A DNA stretch of 64,000 nucleotides from Sphingomonas sp. IC-56 (GTDB lineage: Bacteria > Pseudomonadota > Alphaproteobacteria > Sphingomonadales > Sphingomonadaceae): NCBI RefSeq assembly GCF_021043375.1, contig NZ_JAJNDV010000010.1:62001-126000 (forward strand), written 5' to 3'. The position numbers and the translations under genes are program-made. The notes beneath the pieces were generated by a model. It ran no database searches, had not been told where the DNA came from, and saw nothing but the letters and a program-made list of their open reading frames with translations. How positions within the stretch are numbered: position 1 is the stretch's first letter; every line of letters starts with the position of its first letter. Of the stretch, positions 31,433 through 40,704 are shown piece after piece.

Positions 31433-32161
31433 ATGGTCAAGCAGTTCCGCATCGGCACGGCCGCGTGGGCCCTCCCCCGCAGTGTGCGCGACCGGTTTCC
31501 CGATGGTTCGAGCAATCTCGCCCGCTATTCAGGGTGCTTCGACGCGGTTGAGATCAACACCAGCTTTTACCGGCCGCATCGGCGAAACGTGTACGCGCGC
31601 TGGGCAGAGGCCGTGGGTGATGATTTTCGGTTCGCGGTAAAGCTGCCCAAGGCGATCAGCCATGAGGCGCGGCTTCAGGATTGCGCGGGACCCTTGGCGG
31701 CCTTCTTCGATCAGGCCGCGGGGCTTGGCGCTAAACTCGGGCCCGTCCTGCTCCAGCTGCCGCCCAAGCTTGCCTTTGACGCGGCAGTGGTGGCGCGCTT
31801 CCTGCATGACTTTCGCGAGGCGTCGGACGCGCAGCTCGTGTGTGAGCCGCGTCATGCCAGTTGGTTCGACCCCGAAGCCGACGCGCTGCTGGCGGAACAT
31901 CGCGTCGCCAGAGCCGCCGCCGATCCCGCCCGCGTGCCCCAAGCCGCCACGCCAGGAGGCTGGACGGGTCTCGCCTATTTCCGCCTGCATGGCAGCCCGC
32001 GCATCTATTGGTCGAGCTACGATGCCGCCGCGCTGGCGCAGTGGGAGGAAGCCGCCCGGGCAGCCGCTGCGGAGCAGTGCTGGGTCATATTCGACAACAC
32101 CGCGAGCGGCGCGGCGACCGCGGATGCGCTGGCCCTGCAGGACCGTCTGCGGCCGGGATGA
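31433..32161 (+). CDS. DUF72 (YecE) family protein
   Basis: The 242-aa product begins MVKQFRIGTAAWALPRSVRD, then FDAVEINTSFYRPHRRNVYA and FRFAVKLPKAISHE. This is the TIM-barrel-like DUF72 pattern seen in E. coli YecE. Near the C-terminus the FRLHGSPRIYWSSYDAAAL segment is also diagnostic. Function is unknown; the conserved polar barrel mouth suggests an enzyme. The ATG at 31433 is chosen because the family starts with this short lead; the nearby ATGGCC at 31426 is in another frame. Confidence 0.85.
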   Translation: MVKQFRIGTAAWALPRSVRDRFPDGSSNLARYSGCFDAVEINTSFYRPHRRNVYARWAEAVGDDFRFAVKLPKAISHEARLQDCAGPLAAFFDQAAGLGAKLGPVLLQLPPKLAFDAAVVARFLHDFREASDAQLVCEPRHASWFDPEADALLAEHRVARAAADPARVPQAATPGGWTGLAYFRLHGSPRIYWSSYDAAALAQWEEAARAAAAEQCWVIFDNTASGAATADALALQDRLRPG

Positions 32162-32233
32162 AGCCCGCATGTCCGTCGTTTTTAGCTTGATCGTCGCGCA
32201 ACCCCCCGCTAGGGGCACCACCCTGCAATGTGT

Positions 32234-32310
32234 CGGGGCGTGGCGCAGTCTGGTAGCGCACTGGTCTCGGGGTCCAGGGGTCGTAGGTTCGAATCCTATC
32301 GCCCCGACCA
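32234..32310 (+). tRNA. tRNA-Pro (anticodon CGG)
   Basis: A 77-nt cloverleaf with encoded CCA. The acceptor stem CGGGGCG pairs with CGCCCCG, the D-stem is GCGC/GCGC, and the T-arm is GTAGG-TTCGAAT-CCTAT. The anticodon loop CTCGGGG places CGG at 34-36 with G37, as in bacterial tRNA-Pro(CGG). One T-T mismatch occurs at the bottom of the anticodon stem. Confidence 0.95.
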
Positions 32311-32396
32311 TTGCAGCTTGTTTTTGCTAGGGCATTTGACCGGCGAAGCAGGCTTTCCCCGTTTCTTCATATGATCGGCATCCGAACGCAGTGGCG

Positions 32397-32678
32397 TCAG
32401 TCCTCGACGGTACGCAGGCGGCGGACCAGTTCGGCGGCGAGCTGCCGAAGCTGTTCCGATGGAGCGCCGGCATCCACCGCTTCTTCCAGGGTTCGCGCGA
32501 AGTCGGTCAGCCCTGAAAAGCCGAACATGCCGGCACGGCCGGCTAAGCGGTGGCTAAGGTTGCGCACGTCGCTCCATTCGCCCGCCACGGCGTGGCGCTC
32601 GATCTGCGCAGCCTCTTCCTCCACCTGATCGATGAAGCGCCGACGCAGGGCCTCCATCCGCTGCACAAACTCGGTCAC
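32397..32678 (-). CDS. Hpt-domain phosphotransfer protein
   Basis: A 93-aa single-domain histidine phosphotransferase. The four-helix bundle carries LSHRLAGRAGMFGF, with phospho-acceptor His43, matching H-x-L-K/A-G-x-A. It starts with GTG in a GTGA overlap with the receiver gene's stop, so the two are coupled. It would relay phosphate between the hybrid kinase's receiver and another response regulator. Third gene of the kinase-receiver-Hpt unit; it converges on the tRNA-Pro gene 87 nt away. Confidence 0.85.
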   Translation of the reverse strand: MTEFVQRMEALRRRFIDQVEEEAAQIERHAVAGEWSDVRNLSHRLAGRAGMFGFSGLTDFARTLEEAVDAGAPSEQLRQLAAELVRRLRTVED

Positions 32679-33040
32679 TCGAGGAACTCGCGCACGCGCG
32701 TTGCCAGCGTCATCGGGTCGAAGGGCTTGGCGAGCACGCCGACTGCACCCAGCGCCTGGAAGCCGCGCACTTCGGCCTCCTGGGTGCGGGCGGTTATGAA
32801 TACCACCGGGATCCCCGCCGTGGCAGGATCCTTTTGCAGGCAGGCGAAGACCGTGGGGCCGTCCATCTCCGGCATCATCACATCGAGCAGGATGAGGTCG
32901 GGCCGCCATGCCGCAGCCACTGCAATGGCTTCGGGCCCCGAGGCGCAGGGGCGCACTTCGAAGTCCGGATCCAGTTCAAGCGACATCTGCGCGACTTCGC
33001 GAATATCGGCTTCGTCGTCCACATACAGGACTCGAGTCAT
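32675..33040 (-). CDS. CheY-like single-domain response regulator
   Basis: A 121-aa stand-alone receiver: acidic pocket Asp8/Asp9 (YVDDE), phospho-acceptor Asp53 (LILLDVMMPEMDG), Thr83 and Lys105 (AKPFDP) are all in place. It has no output domain, so it acts by protein contact or as a relay element. It overlaps the kinase stop by 4 nt (ATGA) and the Hpt gene start by 4 nt (GTGA), the tightest form of translational coupling on both sides. Confidence 0.92.
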   Translation of the reverse strand: MTRVLYVDDEADIREVAQMSLELDPDFEVRPCASGPEAIAVAAAWRPDLILLDVMMPEMDGPTVFACLQKDPATAGIPVVFITARTQEAEVRGFQALGAVGVLAKPFDPMTLATRVREFLE

Positions 33041-35208
33041 TCCCCCTCGACGCTCCGCTGTTGGTTGATGATGGCCAGCACCTTTGCCACCAACTGGTCC
33101 ATGCTGGCCCGCGACTTGACCATCACCAGGTCGGCACCGGCGACCTGGCCGGGCTCCACTTCCTGCGCGGTGAAGACGATGATCGGCATTGTGGTGCTAC
33201 GGTCGCGCAGCAGCGGCACGAGTTCAAGGCCACTGCCATCGGCCAGGCCGATGTCGAGGATCGCCGCATCGAAAGCGCGATGGCGGATCGCCGCGATCGC
33301 CTCGACCACGCTGGGGGTGGAATAGAGCTCGGCGCGGTCCTCGAACACGCTGGACAGGACGCGCAGCATGTCCGGATCGTCATCGACATGGAGGATCGCA
33401 GGCTTCGCCGACAGCGATGCGCTGCACGGCTCGGCCACTGCTGCGGCGCGCGTGTGACCGGTTGCCGGCAAGTCGACATGGAAGGTCGCTCCCTCACCGG
33501 GCGTGCTGTCGAAGCTCACCGCCCCGCCCAGCCGCGTGACGATCTCCCGAACGATGCTGAGGCCCAGGCCGGTGCCGCCCTTGTTGCGGGTGTCGGAATT
33601 GTCAGCCTGCGCGAACTTGCCGAAGATGCGCGTGCGGAACGCCTCGGGGATACCCTCCCCCTGATCCGAAACGCTGATCCGGAAGCGCCGGTCTAGCGGC
33701 GAGACCCGCACACGTACGACACCGTCTGGCCGCGAAAACTTCACCGCGTTTGACAGCAAGTTCGTCAGCACCTGCGTCAGCCGATCCTCATCCGCGAGCA
33801 CCGCAGCGCCGACAGAGGGCGCTTCCAGTTCGATCCGGACGTTGTATTCGGCCGCGAAGCCCGAGGTGTCGCGCACCACGCGCGTCAGCGCGGGCCCAAG
33901 CTCGACCGGCTTGATGTCGAACGTCATGCGGCCCGCCTCGATCTTTTCGATGTCGAGGATGTCGTTGATCAGGCGCACCAGTCGAGTCGAGTTGCTCTGG
34001 GCGATCTGAACCAGCCGGAGGGCCTTGGGCGGGATGGTGCCCGCCGCACCCCCGGCGACCAGGCCTAGCGAGCCGGCGATGGAGGTGAGCGGCGTGCGCA
34101 GTTCGTGGCTCACTGTGGCGACGAATTCGCCCTTGATCCGCTCGATCTCGCGCCTTTCGCTGATATCGCGGCATACCGCCACGAACAGCGGCCGGTATTC
34201 CCGCGCCACCGTGCTGATCGATACCTCTAGCGGGAACAGCGTGTCGTTTCGCCTGCGGCCGACAAATTCCTGCATCGGATTGGCCGACAGGCCGCGGCGC
34301 GCCTGGAGGCGGGAAAGAAAGCTTTCGATGCGACCCCGGTCGGGCGCGACTTCGAACAGGGTACCAATGTCGCGGCGCACCAAGTCCTCTGGCGCGTAGC
34401 CGAACATGCGGGCGGCCGCGGGATTAAGGCTTTCGATGCTGCCGCTGCTGTTGAGCACGATCATGCCGTCACTGGCGCTGTCGAAGATCGCCGCTTGCCG
34501 CGCGGCCAGGTCGTCGCGGCGGCGCCGTGCGCGATCGCGCGCGCGGTTGCTGCGCATGACCAACAGTCCTGCCCCGGCAAGAAGCGCCAACAGGATTCCC
34601 TGAAGCATGAACGTCGTGGTGCGCAGGTGCACGCGCGCGGCCTCCACATTCCGTGTGGCCCGGTCCAGGGAAACCCGCTCCGCTTCCGAGATTTTCGTTA
34701 TCAGAAGGCGGATGGTGTCCATCGCGCGCTTGCCTGCGCCTTCCGCTACCCAGCGTTGGGCCGTGCCGCGGTACCCGCTGCCGCTCAGGTGAATGGCTTG
34801 GTCGACAAAGGCGCGCTCCAGGCGGGAGGTGCGGCGAAGCTGGGCGAGTTCGTTACGATAGCGCCCATCGGCCGGCATGGTGCGGTCAAGCGCGGCGAAG
34901 GCGGAATCGATCTGGCTTGCAGCCTCCAGATAGGGCGACAGGAAACGGCGGTCGCCGGTGATCAGATAGCCGCGCTGGCCGATTTCCAGATCCTGGTGAA
35001 GCGACAGGATATGCTGCAACTCCGCGCGGGCTTCGTAGGAGCGCGCGAGTTCATGGCGCAGCGCAGCGGTTCGGTCGAAGCCCTGCCCCACCAGCACCGT
35101 CATCACGACCAGCAGCAGCGGCGTGCCGATCGCCGCCGCGATCACCATCCACTGGATCAGGCGAGCATTGCGCGCCGGCGCCTCCGGCAGGATCGCGTCC
35201 TCGCTCAT
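33037..35208 (-). CDS. Hybrid sensor histidine kinase (CHASE3-PAS-HisKA-HATPase-REC)
   Basis: A 723-aa membrane kinase. TM1 spans about 19-41 and TM2 about 199-217, flanking a periplasmic CHASE3-type helical domain with HQDLEIGQRGYLITGD. A PAS domain lies at about 238-350. The H-box is SHELRTP with His368; the N-box NLLSNAVKF is near 483; DQGEGI and GGTGLGL follow. The C-terminal receiver carries Asp652 (AILDIGLADGSG). CHASE3 senses an unknown extracellular signal. It forms a unit with the receiver and Hpt genes downstream, and lies next to the fimbrial genes on the same strand, so regulation of the fimbria is plausible. Confidence 0.93.
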   Translation of the reverse strand: MSEDAILPEAPARNARLIQWMVIAAAIGTPLLLVVMTVLVGQGFDRTAALRHELARSYEARAELQHILSLHQDLEIGQRGYLITGDRRFLSPYLEAASQIDSAFAALDRTMPADGRYRNELAQLRRTSRLERAFVDQAIHLSGSGYRGTAQRWVAEGAGKRAMDTIRLLITKISEAERVSLDRATRNVEAARVHLRTTTFMLQGILLALLAGAGLLVMRSNRARDRARRRRDDLAARQAAIFDSASDGMIVLNSSGSIESLNPAAARMFGYAPEDLVRRDIGTLFEVAPDRGRIESFLSRLQARRGLSANPMQEFVGRRRNDTLFPLEVSISTVAREYRPLFVAVCRDISERREIERIKGEFVATVSHELRTPLTSIAGSLGLVAGGAAGTIPPKALRLVQIAQSNSTRLVRLINDILDIEKIEAGRMTFDIKPVELGPALTRVVRDTSGFAAEYNVRIELEAPSVGAAVLADEDRLTQVLTNLLSNAVKFSRPDGVVRVRVSPLDRRFRISVSDQGEGIPEAFRTRIFGKFAQADNSDTRNKGGTGLGLSIVREIVTRLGGAVSFDSTPGEGATFHVDLPATGHTRAAAVAEPCSASLSAKPAILHVDDDPDMLRVLSSVFEDRAELYSTPSVVEAIAAIRHRAFDAAILDIGLADGSGLELVPLLRDRSTTMPIIVFTAQEVEPGQVAGADLVMVKSRASMDQLVAKVLAIINQQRSVEGE

Positions 35209-35350
35209 CGTTGCAGCGTCCCGTGCCCTTGCAAAGCGTGTTGCGACTCCAACCCCTAAAGGGCCTGCCGAGTTCTGCCGCGAAACGGCTGAACTGCCAA
35301 ATCCACCGGTTTCAGAACGGCATGCATGACGTTGAGCATGTTAGCCTGCT

Positions 35351-37837
35351 TCAACGCGCCGCCGGGCGCAGATCGCCCAGCGCGATCGTTGCGGGTGCAT
35401 CGGCCGGTATGACGATGTCGAAACTGGTGCGGTCGGGATCGGTCAGCGTGATCCGCCAGCGGCCCGGCGCCAGCCCAGTGGCGCCGAAGCGGCCCGCCGC
35501 GTTGGTGAACAAGGCCACCGGCTCGCGTTCCGGCCGGGCGAGTTCGGTCGCCGTACCCGCCACCAGCGCGATCGGGGCACCGCCTGCACCAAGCAGACGT
35601 CCCACCACGCTCACCATATAATCCGAACCGACGTTCAGCCGGTAGCCGCTGCGATAGGGCGGCAGCAGCCGGAACGATCCCTCGCCCAAATTGGCGCCAA
35701 GCGGCGCGTCGGGCGCGGTGACCAGCACGTTGCGCTCGCTATAGCTGCTGAGGCTGGGCTGCATGGCGGTGCCAAGCGCGCCCGTGGTCGCGGCTTCGCT
35801 CGCGCCGGCCGCGTCCACCAGTATCTCGGCACCTTTCAGGGACCGGTGCGCCTGGACCACTGCGAAGCTGTCCTGGATTGGCCGCCCGACCGTGAATGCT
35901 CCGTCCGCCACGGCGAGCGCGGTGCCGAAACGGAGGGAGGTTCGCTGACTCGTGGAGCCGCCCAGATCGCGCTGGAACGTGCCGAAATGGCTGAGCCCCA
36001 GTTCCGCGCGGTTGGTGTAATAGCTGCCGTTGAGATTGGCGCCCGCGCCCACGTCACTGCGCTCCACATCGGCGTTGAAATTGTACGCGCCGTTCCCCGA
36101 GCCATTATACGTCTGATAGCTCAACCGCGTGCGATTGTAGCGGCTGTCATAGTCCGAACGCAGGCTGGACGCGCGGTTCAGCCGGTAGGTGAGCGACAGA
36201 AGCGCCGCGATGCGCTTGCCTCGCCCGTCGCGTTCATAGCTTACATCGCCAGTGAAGCTCAGATCGGGGCTGATCCGCCATCCGCCCGTCGCGCGGATGC
36301 TGCCGACATCGGGCTCAGCATCGCGGCCGCGCGAGTAGCGCAGGTCCAGCCCGCCATAGACGGCGTCGCTGATGGTCGCGTTGTAGCTGAGCCCGGCAAT
36401 ATAGCTGTACGGGTTTGACGGCAGACGCGTGCCGATCGGCGCGAAGTTGCGGCTGCGCGCCTCGAACGACAGCGACAAGGCGTCGGCACGGCTGTCGCCC
36501 CGGTTGATGGTCCGCTGGAACGTGGTGACCGAGGCCCAGCCCGACCCCACTCCATCGACATGCGAGGCTGATGCGAAGCTCCCGAACGATCCAACCGGCG
36601 TCGCGATCACTGTCTCCAGGCCACCCATCCAGCCGCCGCCGTCGATCTGCGCATTGGCGCCCAACGTCAGCCGGTCAGTGAGACCGCGGCGATAGAAGCC
36701 GCTGAACGCGAGATCATCGCCATAGACCGGTCCGCGTGGCCCAGTCGGCGCCAGAGCGCCGGCGTAGAAGCCGAACTCACTCAATCCCCGGGCGAGCTGC
36801 GATTGATCGAGGAAGATGTTGAAGTTGACGGACTCGGTCCTGCCGGCATCATCGGTGATGGTCAGGCGGACATCGTTCGATCCTTGGGTGAACGGAAAAT
36901 CCTGTAGGTCGAACGTGCCGGGATCCAGCTCCAGCCGGCGCACCAACTGGTCGTTCACGCGCACCTCGACGGTGGAGCGGCGCTCCAGCTGGAAGCTGCG
37001 GCTGCCGCGCGGGCGGATGATCGTCTGCGGATCGAGCAGCGAGTAGAAGCGCGACACAGAAAGGCCGGCAATCTCGGGCGCGGACTGGAAGCCGCGCGCC
37101 AGCGTTTGCAGATCGCCCGCAGTCCAGCGCACCAGATTGCTGCGGTCGTCATAGACCAGCCGCGTGCCGCGCCGCTGGAAGTCCGCACCGGCCGCGCCGG
37201 ACTGCCAGTTCGCTTCCGCCTCCAGCACCACGCCGCCCGCACGCACCGCGCCGTCGAGGAAGGTCACCGGCGCGGCCAGTCCGGCGTCCGTCCCCTGCTG
37301 TACCCAGTCGAGCGAGCCGCGGATGTTGAGATAGGCGCTGAGATCAGCGGGCGCGACATAGCTGCCCTGCCCCTGGCGCGTGTCGTCGCGCAGCGCCACC
37401 GAGCGGCTGGCGCGGCTGGCGGCGGCGATCTCCAGCATCACCTGCAGCGCCTGCGGATCGTAGCGCAGCGTGACGCCAGCCTCTCGTAGGTCCGCGCTGT
37501 CGAGTTGCCCTCGTTCGGCAAGCCGGGCGCGCAGCCGGGCGAGCAGCGGCGCACCGATGCGAGGCTCAAGCAGCGCGATCAGCCGCTCCGCCGAGAAGCT
37601 CGCCCGGCCGCCCGGATCGAGCGTTACGGTGGCATCGCCCAGATAGGTCGGGCCGTCCATCACGGGCGCAGTGAGGATGATCGCCTTGCCGGTGGGATTG
37701 ATCGCCGCGGCGTCGCCTTCGGACTCGATAAAGACTTTCGACGGGGCAGCGTTGCCTGTTTGCGCCTGCGCCTGGACGATGCCCGGCAGGAGCGCGGCGG
37801 CAAGCAGCGCCGCCGCCGCGGGGCCGTGCAGGTTCAT
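35351..37837 (-). CDS. Outer-membrane fimbrial usher (sigma/Csu type)
   Basis: The 828-aa product has a Sec signal (cleavage after VQAQA). An N-terminal chaperone-binding domain leads to the barrel region that starts near the VRAGGVVLEAEANWQ segment. The middle (ARGFQSAPEIAGLSVSRFYS, then RRLELDPGTFDLQDFPFTQG) is the conserved usher signature. C-terminal plug/carboxy domains end with DIVIPADAPATIALGDLRPA. It is closest to ushers of Csu/sigma-class systems, which assemble pili from spore-coat-U-like subunits. It lies 15 nt after the chaperone gene on the same strand. Confidence 0.88.
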   Translation of the reverse strand: MNLHGPAAAALLAAALLPGIVQAQAQTGNAAPSKVFIESEGDAAAINPTGKAIILTAPVMDGPTYLGDATVTLDPGGRASFSAERLIALLEPRIGAPLLARLRARLAERGQLDSADLREAGVTLRYDPQALQVMLEIAAASRASRSVALRDDTRQGQGSYVAPADLSAYLNIRGSLDWVQQGTDAGLAAPVTFLDGAVRAGGVVLEAEANWQSGAAGADFQRRGTRLVYDDRSNLVRWTAGDLQTLARGFQSAPEIAGLSVSRFYSLLDPQTIIRPRGSRSFQLERRSTVEVRVNDQLVRRLELDPGTFDLQDFPFTQGSNDVRLTITDDAGRTESVNFNIFLDQSQLARGLSEFGFYAGALAPTGPRGPVYGDDLAFSGFYRRGLTDRLTLGANAQIDGGGWMGGLETVIATPVGSFGSFASASHVDGVGSGWASVTTFQRTINRGDSRADALSLSFEARSRNFAPIGTRLPSNPYSYIAGLSYNATISDAVYGGLDLRYSRGRDAEPDVGSIRATGGWRISPDLSFTGDVSYERDGRGKRIAALLSLTYRLNRASSLRSDYDSRYNRTRLSYQTYNGSGNGAYNFNADVERSDVGAGANLNGSYYTNRAELGLSHFGTFQRDLGGSTSQRTSLRFGTALAVADGAFTVGRPIQDSFAVVQAHRSLKGAEILVDAAGASEAATTGALGTAMQPSLSSYSERNVLVTAPDAPLGANLGEGSFRLLPPYRSGYRLNVGSDYMVSVVGRLLGAGGAPIALVAGTATELARPEREPVALFTNAAGRFGATGLAPGRWRITLTDPDRTSFDIVIPADAPATIALGDLRPAAR

Positions 37838-37852
37838 GCCGGAAGCAGTGCC

Positions 37853-38611
37853 TCAGCCTTCGGGCGTGAACTGCGCTTCAATCCGGCCCGTCGTCTGAGG
37901 CAGGCGAACCGGTAGCGTGATTCGCCGCGTCTGGCCGCCGCCGATCAGGCCATAGCCGATCGACTGCTGGAGCTCTGGACCGCTGAACTGCTTGGACAGG
38001 AGTTCGCGCCCATCAGGCGCAAACTGGACGATGCGGAGCCGCCCGCGCGACAAATAGCCATGCGCCGCCGAGGCGTTCGACACGGTGATCACCGGCGCGG
38101 GCTGGCCGTCGGCATCCTTGCCGATCTCGACCGACCCGATCTTCAGCGCAGGCTTGGCGCCATCGGGAGAGACGCTGACCAGCACCTGGAAGTTGTACAG
38201 GAGCTGGATGTTGGATTGGGTGTCGTTGGTCTGCACCGGCAATTGTGCGACGGTGACGAAATAGTGCTTGCTGCGCGCGAGCGCGGGATCGCCGACATAT
38301 TGCACGCGAAAATTCTGGCGCTGTCCCGGCGCGATCAGCGCCTGGGGCGGAAACACGGCCAGTTCGCCGCTGTCGCGTCCAGTCGCCTTCACGCCATCGG
38401 CGGTGAGGTCGAGCGATTCCATGCGCAGTTCAACGGGCAGTGGGCGATCGAAGCTGTTCTCCACCGTCACCACCTGGCTCATGCCGCGGCCAGAGGTGGT
38501 GAGATCGATCACCACCGGCTGCACGGTCATCGCGTACACGGCGGTCGAAATACCGAGCACCGCAACCGACGCCATCACCATGCGGACGAAGGATCTACGC
38601 TGCAGCTTCAC
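37853..38611 (-). CDS. Periplasmic fimbrial chaperone
   Basis: The 252-aa product has a signal-anchor N-terminus (VRMVMASVAVLGISTAVYA) and the two Ig-like domains of PapD-type chaperones. Recognisable stretches are PVVIDLTTSGRGMSQVVTVE and FPPQALIAPGQRQNFRVQYV; the latter corresponds to the F1-G1 donor-strand region. It delivers subunits to the usher encoded next to it by donor-strand complementation. The order chaperone then usher is the usual one. Confidence 0.87.
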   Translation of the reverse strand: MKLQRRSFVRMVMASVAVLGISTAVYAMTVQPVVIDLTTSGRGMSQVVTVENSFDRPLPVELRMESLDLTADGVKATGRDSGELAVFPPQALIAPGQRQNFRVQYVGDPALARSKHYFVTVAQLPVQTNDTQSNIQLLYNFQVLVSVSPDGAKPALKIGSVEIGKDADGQPAPVITVSNASAAHGYLSRGRLRIVQFAPDGRELLSKQFSGPELQQSIGYGLIGGGQTRRITLPVRLPQTTGRIEAQFTPEG

Positions 38612-38731
38612 ACGCTTACTCCTGAACCTCTCGCATCGAATACCGGATGCGGGATGGCGGGATCATGGACGGATCGGCCGGCGCCGCCAAGTCGGGAAAC
38701 ACCCGGCGCGGCGCGTTCGTTTCCGCTCCGC

Positions 38732-38905
38732 CTATTTAGGCAGGTAAACCTTGACCGGCTGAAGCTCGGGAGCAGCATTCACCATGCCATCCAGGCGTTC
38801 ATACTCGGCGGCCAGGAACAACAAGTCGAACCGTTCTTCGAGGGTGGCAGTAACTGCCCGGGCGCGCAACTCGGCGGCCAGGCTTTGGGGATCATCCGAG
38901 TCCAT
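38732..38905 (-). CDS. 57-aa helical protein within the fimbrial locus
   Basis: ATG at 38905 opens 57 codons ending in TAG at 38734-38732. The product begins MDSDDPQSLAAELRARAVTA and includes ERFDLLFLAAEYERLDGM. It is amphipathic and helical with no signal or membrane segment, so it would be cytoplasmic. The LAAEYERL pattern is reminiscent of small uncharacterised alphaproteobacterial proteins. It lies between the pilin and chaperone genes. No Shine-Dalgarno stands out (GTTTTAGCC upstream), so translation is not certain. Confidence 0.55.
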   Translation of the reverse strand: MDSDDPQSLAAELRARAVTATLEERFDLLFLAAEYERLDGMVNAAPELQPVKVYLPK

Positions 38906-38960
38906 GGCTAAAACAGCAAGGTCCCGGCAGGTCCCTCGGGTCCTGCCGGAACATCATGGC

Positions 38961-39518
38961 TTAGGCGGTCGGCGCGATCGTGATCTCGACCTTGCCGGCA
39001 TAGGTGCCTGCGTCGAGGATCGCGGTCGCTTCGCTGGTGGCGCCGGCGCCCACGGTCAGCGCGATGTTGTTCGTGACGGCCGCTAGGCGGTCATTGATCG
39101 GGGCCGAGGTCGCGCCCGTGGTGACCGACTGGTCGGCGATGGTCGCGTTGGTGCCCTTGGCGCCCATTGCAACCACGGTCGCGGTGTAGTGCACCGTGTT
39201 CGTGTAGCCCGCGGCGGTGGTCGTCGCAGCGGCGTTGATCAGCGGCTTGGCTTCCACCGAAACCTTCGGATTGGCGCCGTTGCACTTCACCGTGAAGTTG
39301 CGGCTCAGGCCACCGGTGTTGTTCGAAAAGGCAGTGTCGACGGTACCGTCGGTCTTGGCAAGTTCGCCCAGCGTGATGCTGCCGCTCAGCGGGGTGACGG
39401 CCGAGCAGCGTGCAGCGACGGTGCCGCTCACATCGACCGAGCCACTGGCTTGGGCAAAGGCGGGTGCGGCCGAGAGCATTGAACCGGCGAACAGGGCGGA
39501 CAGAACCAGCTTCTTCAT
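38961..39518 (-). CDS. Probable major fimbrial subunit
   Basis: CGGAGA lies ahead of ATG 39518. The 185-aa product has a clear signal (MKKLVLSALFAGSMLSAAPA, cleavage after AFA). A pilin-like chain follows: SVDVSGTVAARCSAVTPLSG at the N-terminus and a second Cys at KCNGANPKV, which would form the conserved disulfide. It ends with AGTYAGKVEITIAPTA, the C-terminal beta-strand pattern of chaperone-usher subunits. The low aromatic content and length fit a major subunit. It heads the part of the locus with chaperone and usher. Confidence 0.75.
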   Translation of the reverse strand: MKKLVLSALFAGSMLSAAPAFAQASGSVDVSGTVAARCSAVTPLSGSITLGELAKTDGTVDTAFSNNTGGLSRNFTVKCNGANPKVSVEAKPLINAAATTTAAGYTNTVHYTATVVAMGAKGTNATIADQSVTTGATSAPINDRLAAVTNNIALTVGAGATSEATAILDAGTYAGKVEITIAPTA

Positions 39519-39666
39519 CTGTAGTCTCCGAAAGGAAAGTGTTCGGGCTGCTGCCCTATGCCCTTCTTATGACTGAGATCCCCGGCGTCCGGCATTTAGC
39601 GGGCGGCGAAAAGGCGGCTAACTTCCAGCCACAAGCGACTATACCCGAGGATATAGAAAGCCGCGC

Positions 39667-40704
39667 TTACAGCCCCGCGCAGTTCGTCGCCGTCGAACTG
39701 ATGACGATTGGCGTGAAGGTGATGCTGATGATGTCGCCATAGTCCGGCGCGGGGGTCTTGGCCGAACCGCCCTCCTTCAGCGTCGCACGCAGCGGCAGCG
39801 TCCCAGCCTCCCCTCCCACGCCCGCGCGGGCACAGGTTCGGGTGCCGAACGCAGCATTGGACGTGACCTCCTGGCCCAGGAAGCGCGCGCTGTAGCGAAT
39901 GGTCTGCGCCGGGTCGGCTAGGTTCGCGCCGGGAAAGGCAAGGCGGAAATCATTCTGCGAGCGCACGCGTACTTCGAACGGGCCGGAGCTGCGGACGCGT
40001 AACGAGTTGGCCGCGGACGTGGTATATCGATCGGGCGCGGCCAACACCGTACTGGTGGTCGCCTCCCCGATCTCGCCGAAATCGAGCACCGACCCGGCAT
40101 AATAGGCCTGAAGCGCGCTCACCGTGTTGACGTTGATCCGCACCGCGCCGGTTTCGCGCGTCGGGATCGGTACGCTCAGCATGCCGCCATCGCCCGAGCA
40201 GATATAAAGCATGTCCAGAACGATCGGCTCGCCGGCCGACAAATCGGTACCTGGCGGAACGGTGATGCGCAGGTTCAGCGGCGAAGATAGGTCAGTGGCG
40301 AAAAGCCCGCCAAAGTCATAGCGGATCTCCCCCGCCGCACCCGCACCATTGTCCCGCGCGGTAAGTGCGCGCGGGCGCCCGGCGGTGGAGCCTTCCGGAT
40401 ACAGAACCCTGAAGCCATTATAAGTTACGCTCAGCGGCGGCGTTCCGCTTGGCGCGACCAGCACCAGGCTCACTTCGTCGGTACGTCCGGTCAACAGCCC
40501 CCGGTTTCGCCGGAGCACCAGCGGAATGGTGACGTCGGACAGTCCGGCGGCCGAGAACGGATCATAGCTGATGCTGGCGGGCGTCGTGGCGCTGGCGCTC
40601 ACGCCGCAAAAGGCCGAGATCTGAGTCTGCGCCGCCGCCGGCGAAGCAAGACCTGCCGCCGCGATCAGGATCGGCAGTGCGAAAGCAATTCGTCCACCCG
40701 TCAT
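39667..40704 (-). CDS. Fimbrial tip adhesin or minor subunit
   Basis: A 345-aa secreted protein with signal (TGGRIAFALPILIAAAGLAS, cleavage after AAA). The N-terminal half, QTQISAFCGVSASATTPASI, carries a spore-coat-U-like strand pattern. The C-terminal half repeats a similar fold, ending GDIISITFTPIVISSTATNC. The two-domain size matches the CsuE-like tip adhesin of sigma fimbriae. Its ATG (40704) overlaps the stop of the upstream small subunit (ATGA), so the pair is coupled; a longer frame opening at 41109 is rejected. Confidence 0.65.
   Translation of the reverse strand: MTGGRIAFALPILIAAAGLASPAAAQTQISAFCGVSASATTPASISYDPFSAAGLSDVTIPLVLRRNRGLLTGRTDEVSLVLVAPSGTPPLSVTYNGFRVLYPEGSTAGRPRALTARDNGAGAAGEIRYDFGGLFATDLSSPLNLRITVPPGTDLSAGEPIVLDMLYICSGDGGMLSVPIPTRETGAVRINVNTVSALQAYYAGSVLDFGEIGEATTSTVLAAPDRYTTSAANSLRVRSSGPFEVRVRSQNDFRLAFPGANLADPAQTIRYSARFLGQEVTSNAAFGTRTCARAGVGGEAGTLPLRATLKEGGSAKTPAPDYGDIISITFTPIVISSTATNCAGL

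Noticed and set aside
32188-32233. Promoter for tRNA-Pro (TTGATC, 17 bp, TAGGGG)
   Set aside because: The -10 element matches only two consensus bases.
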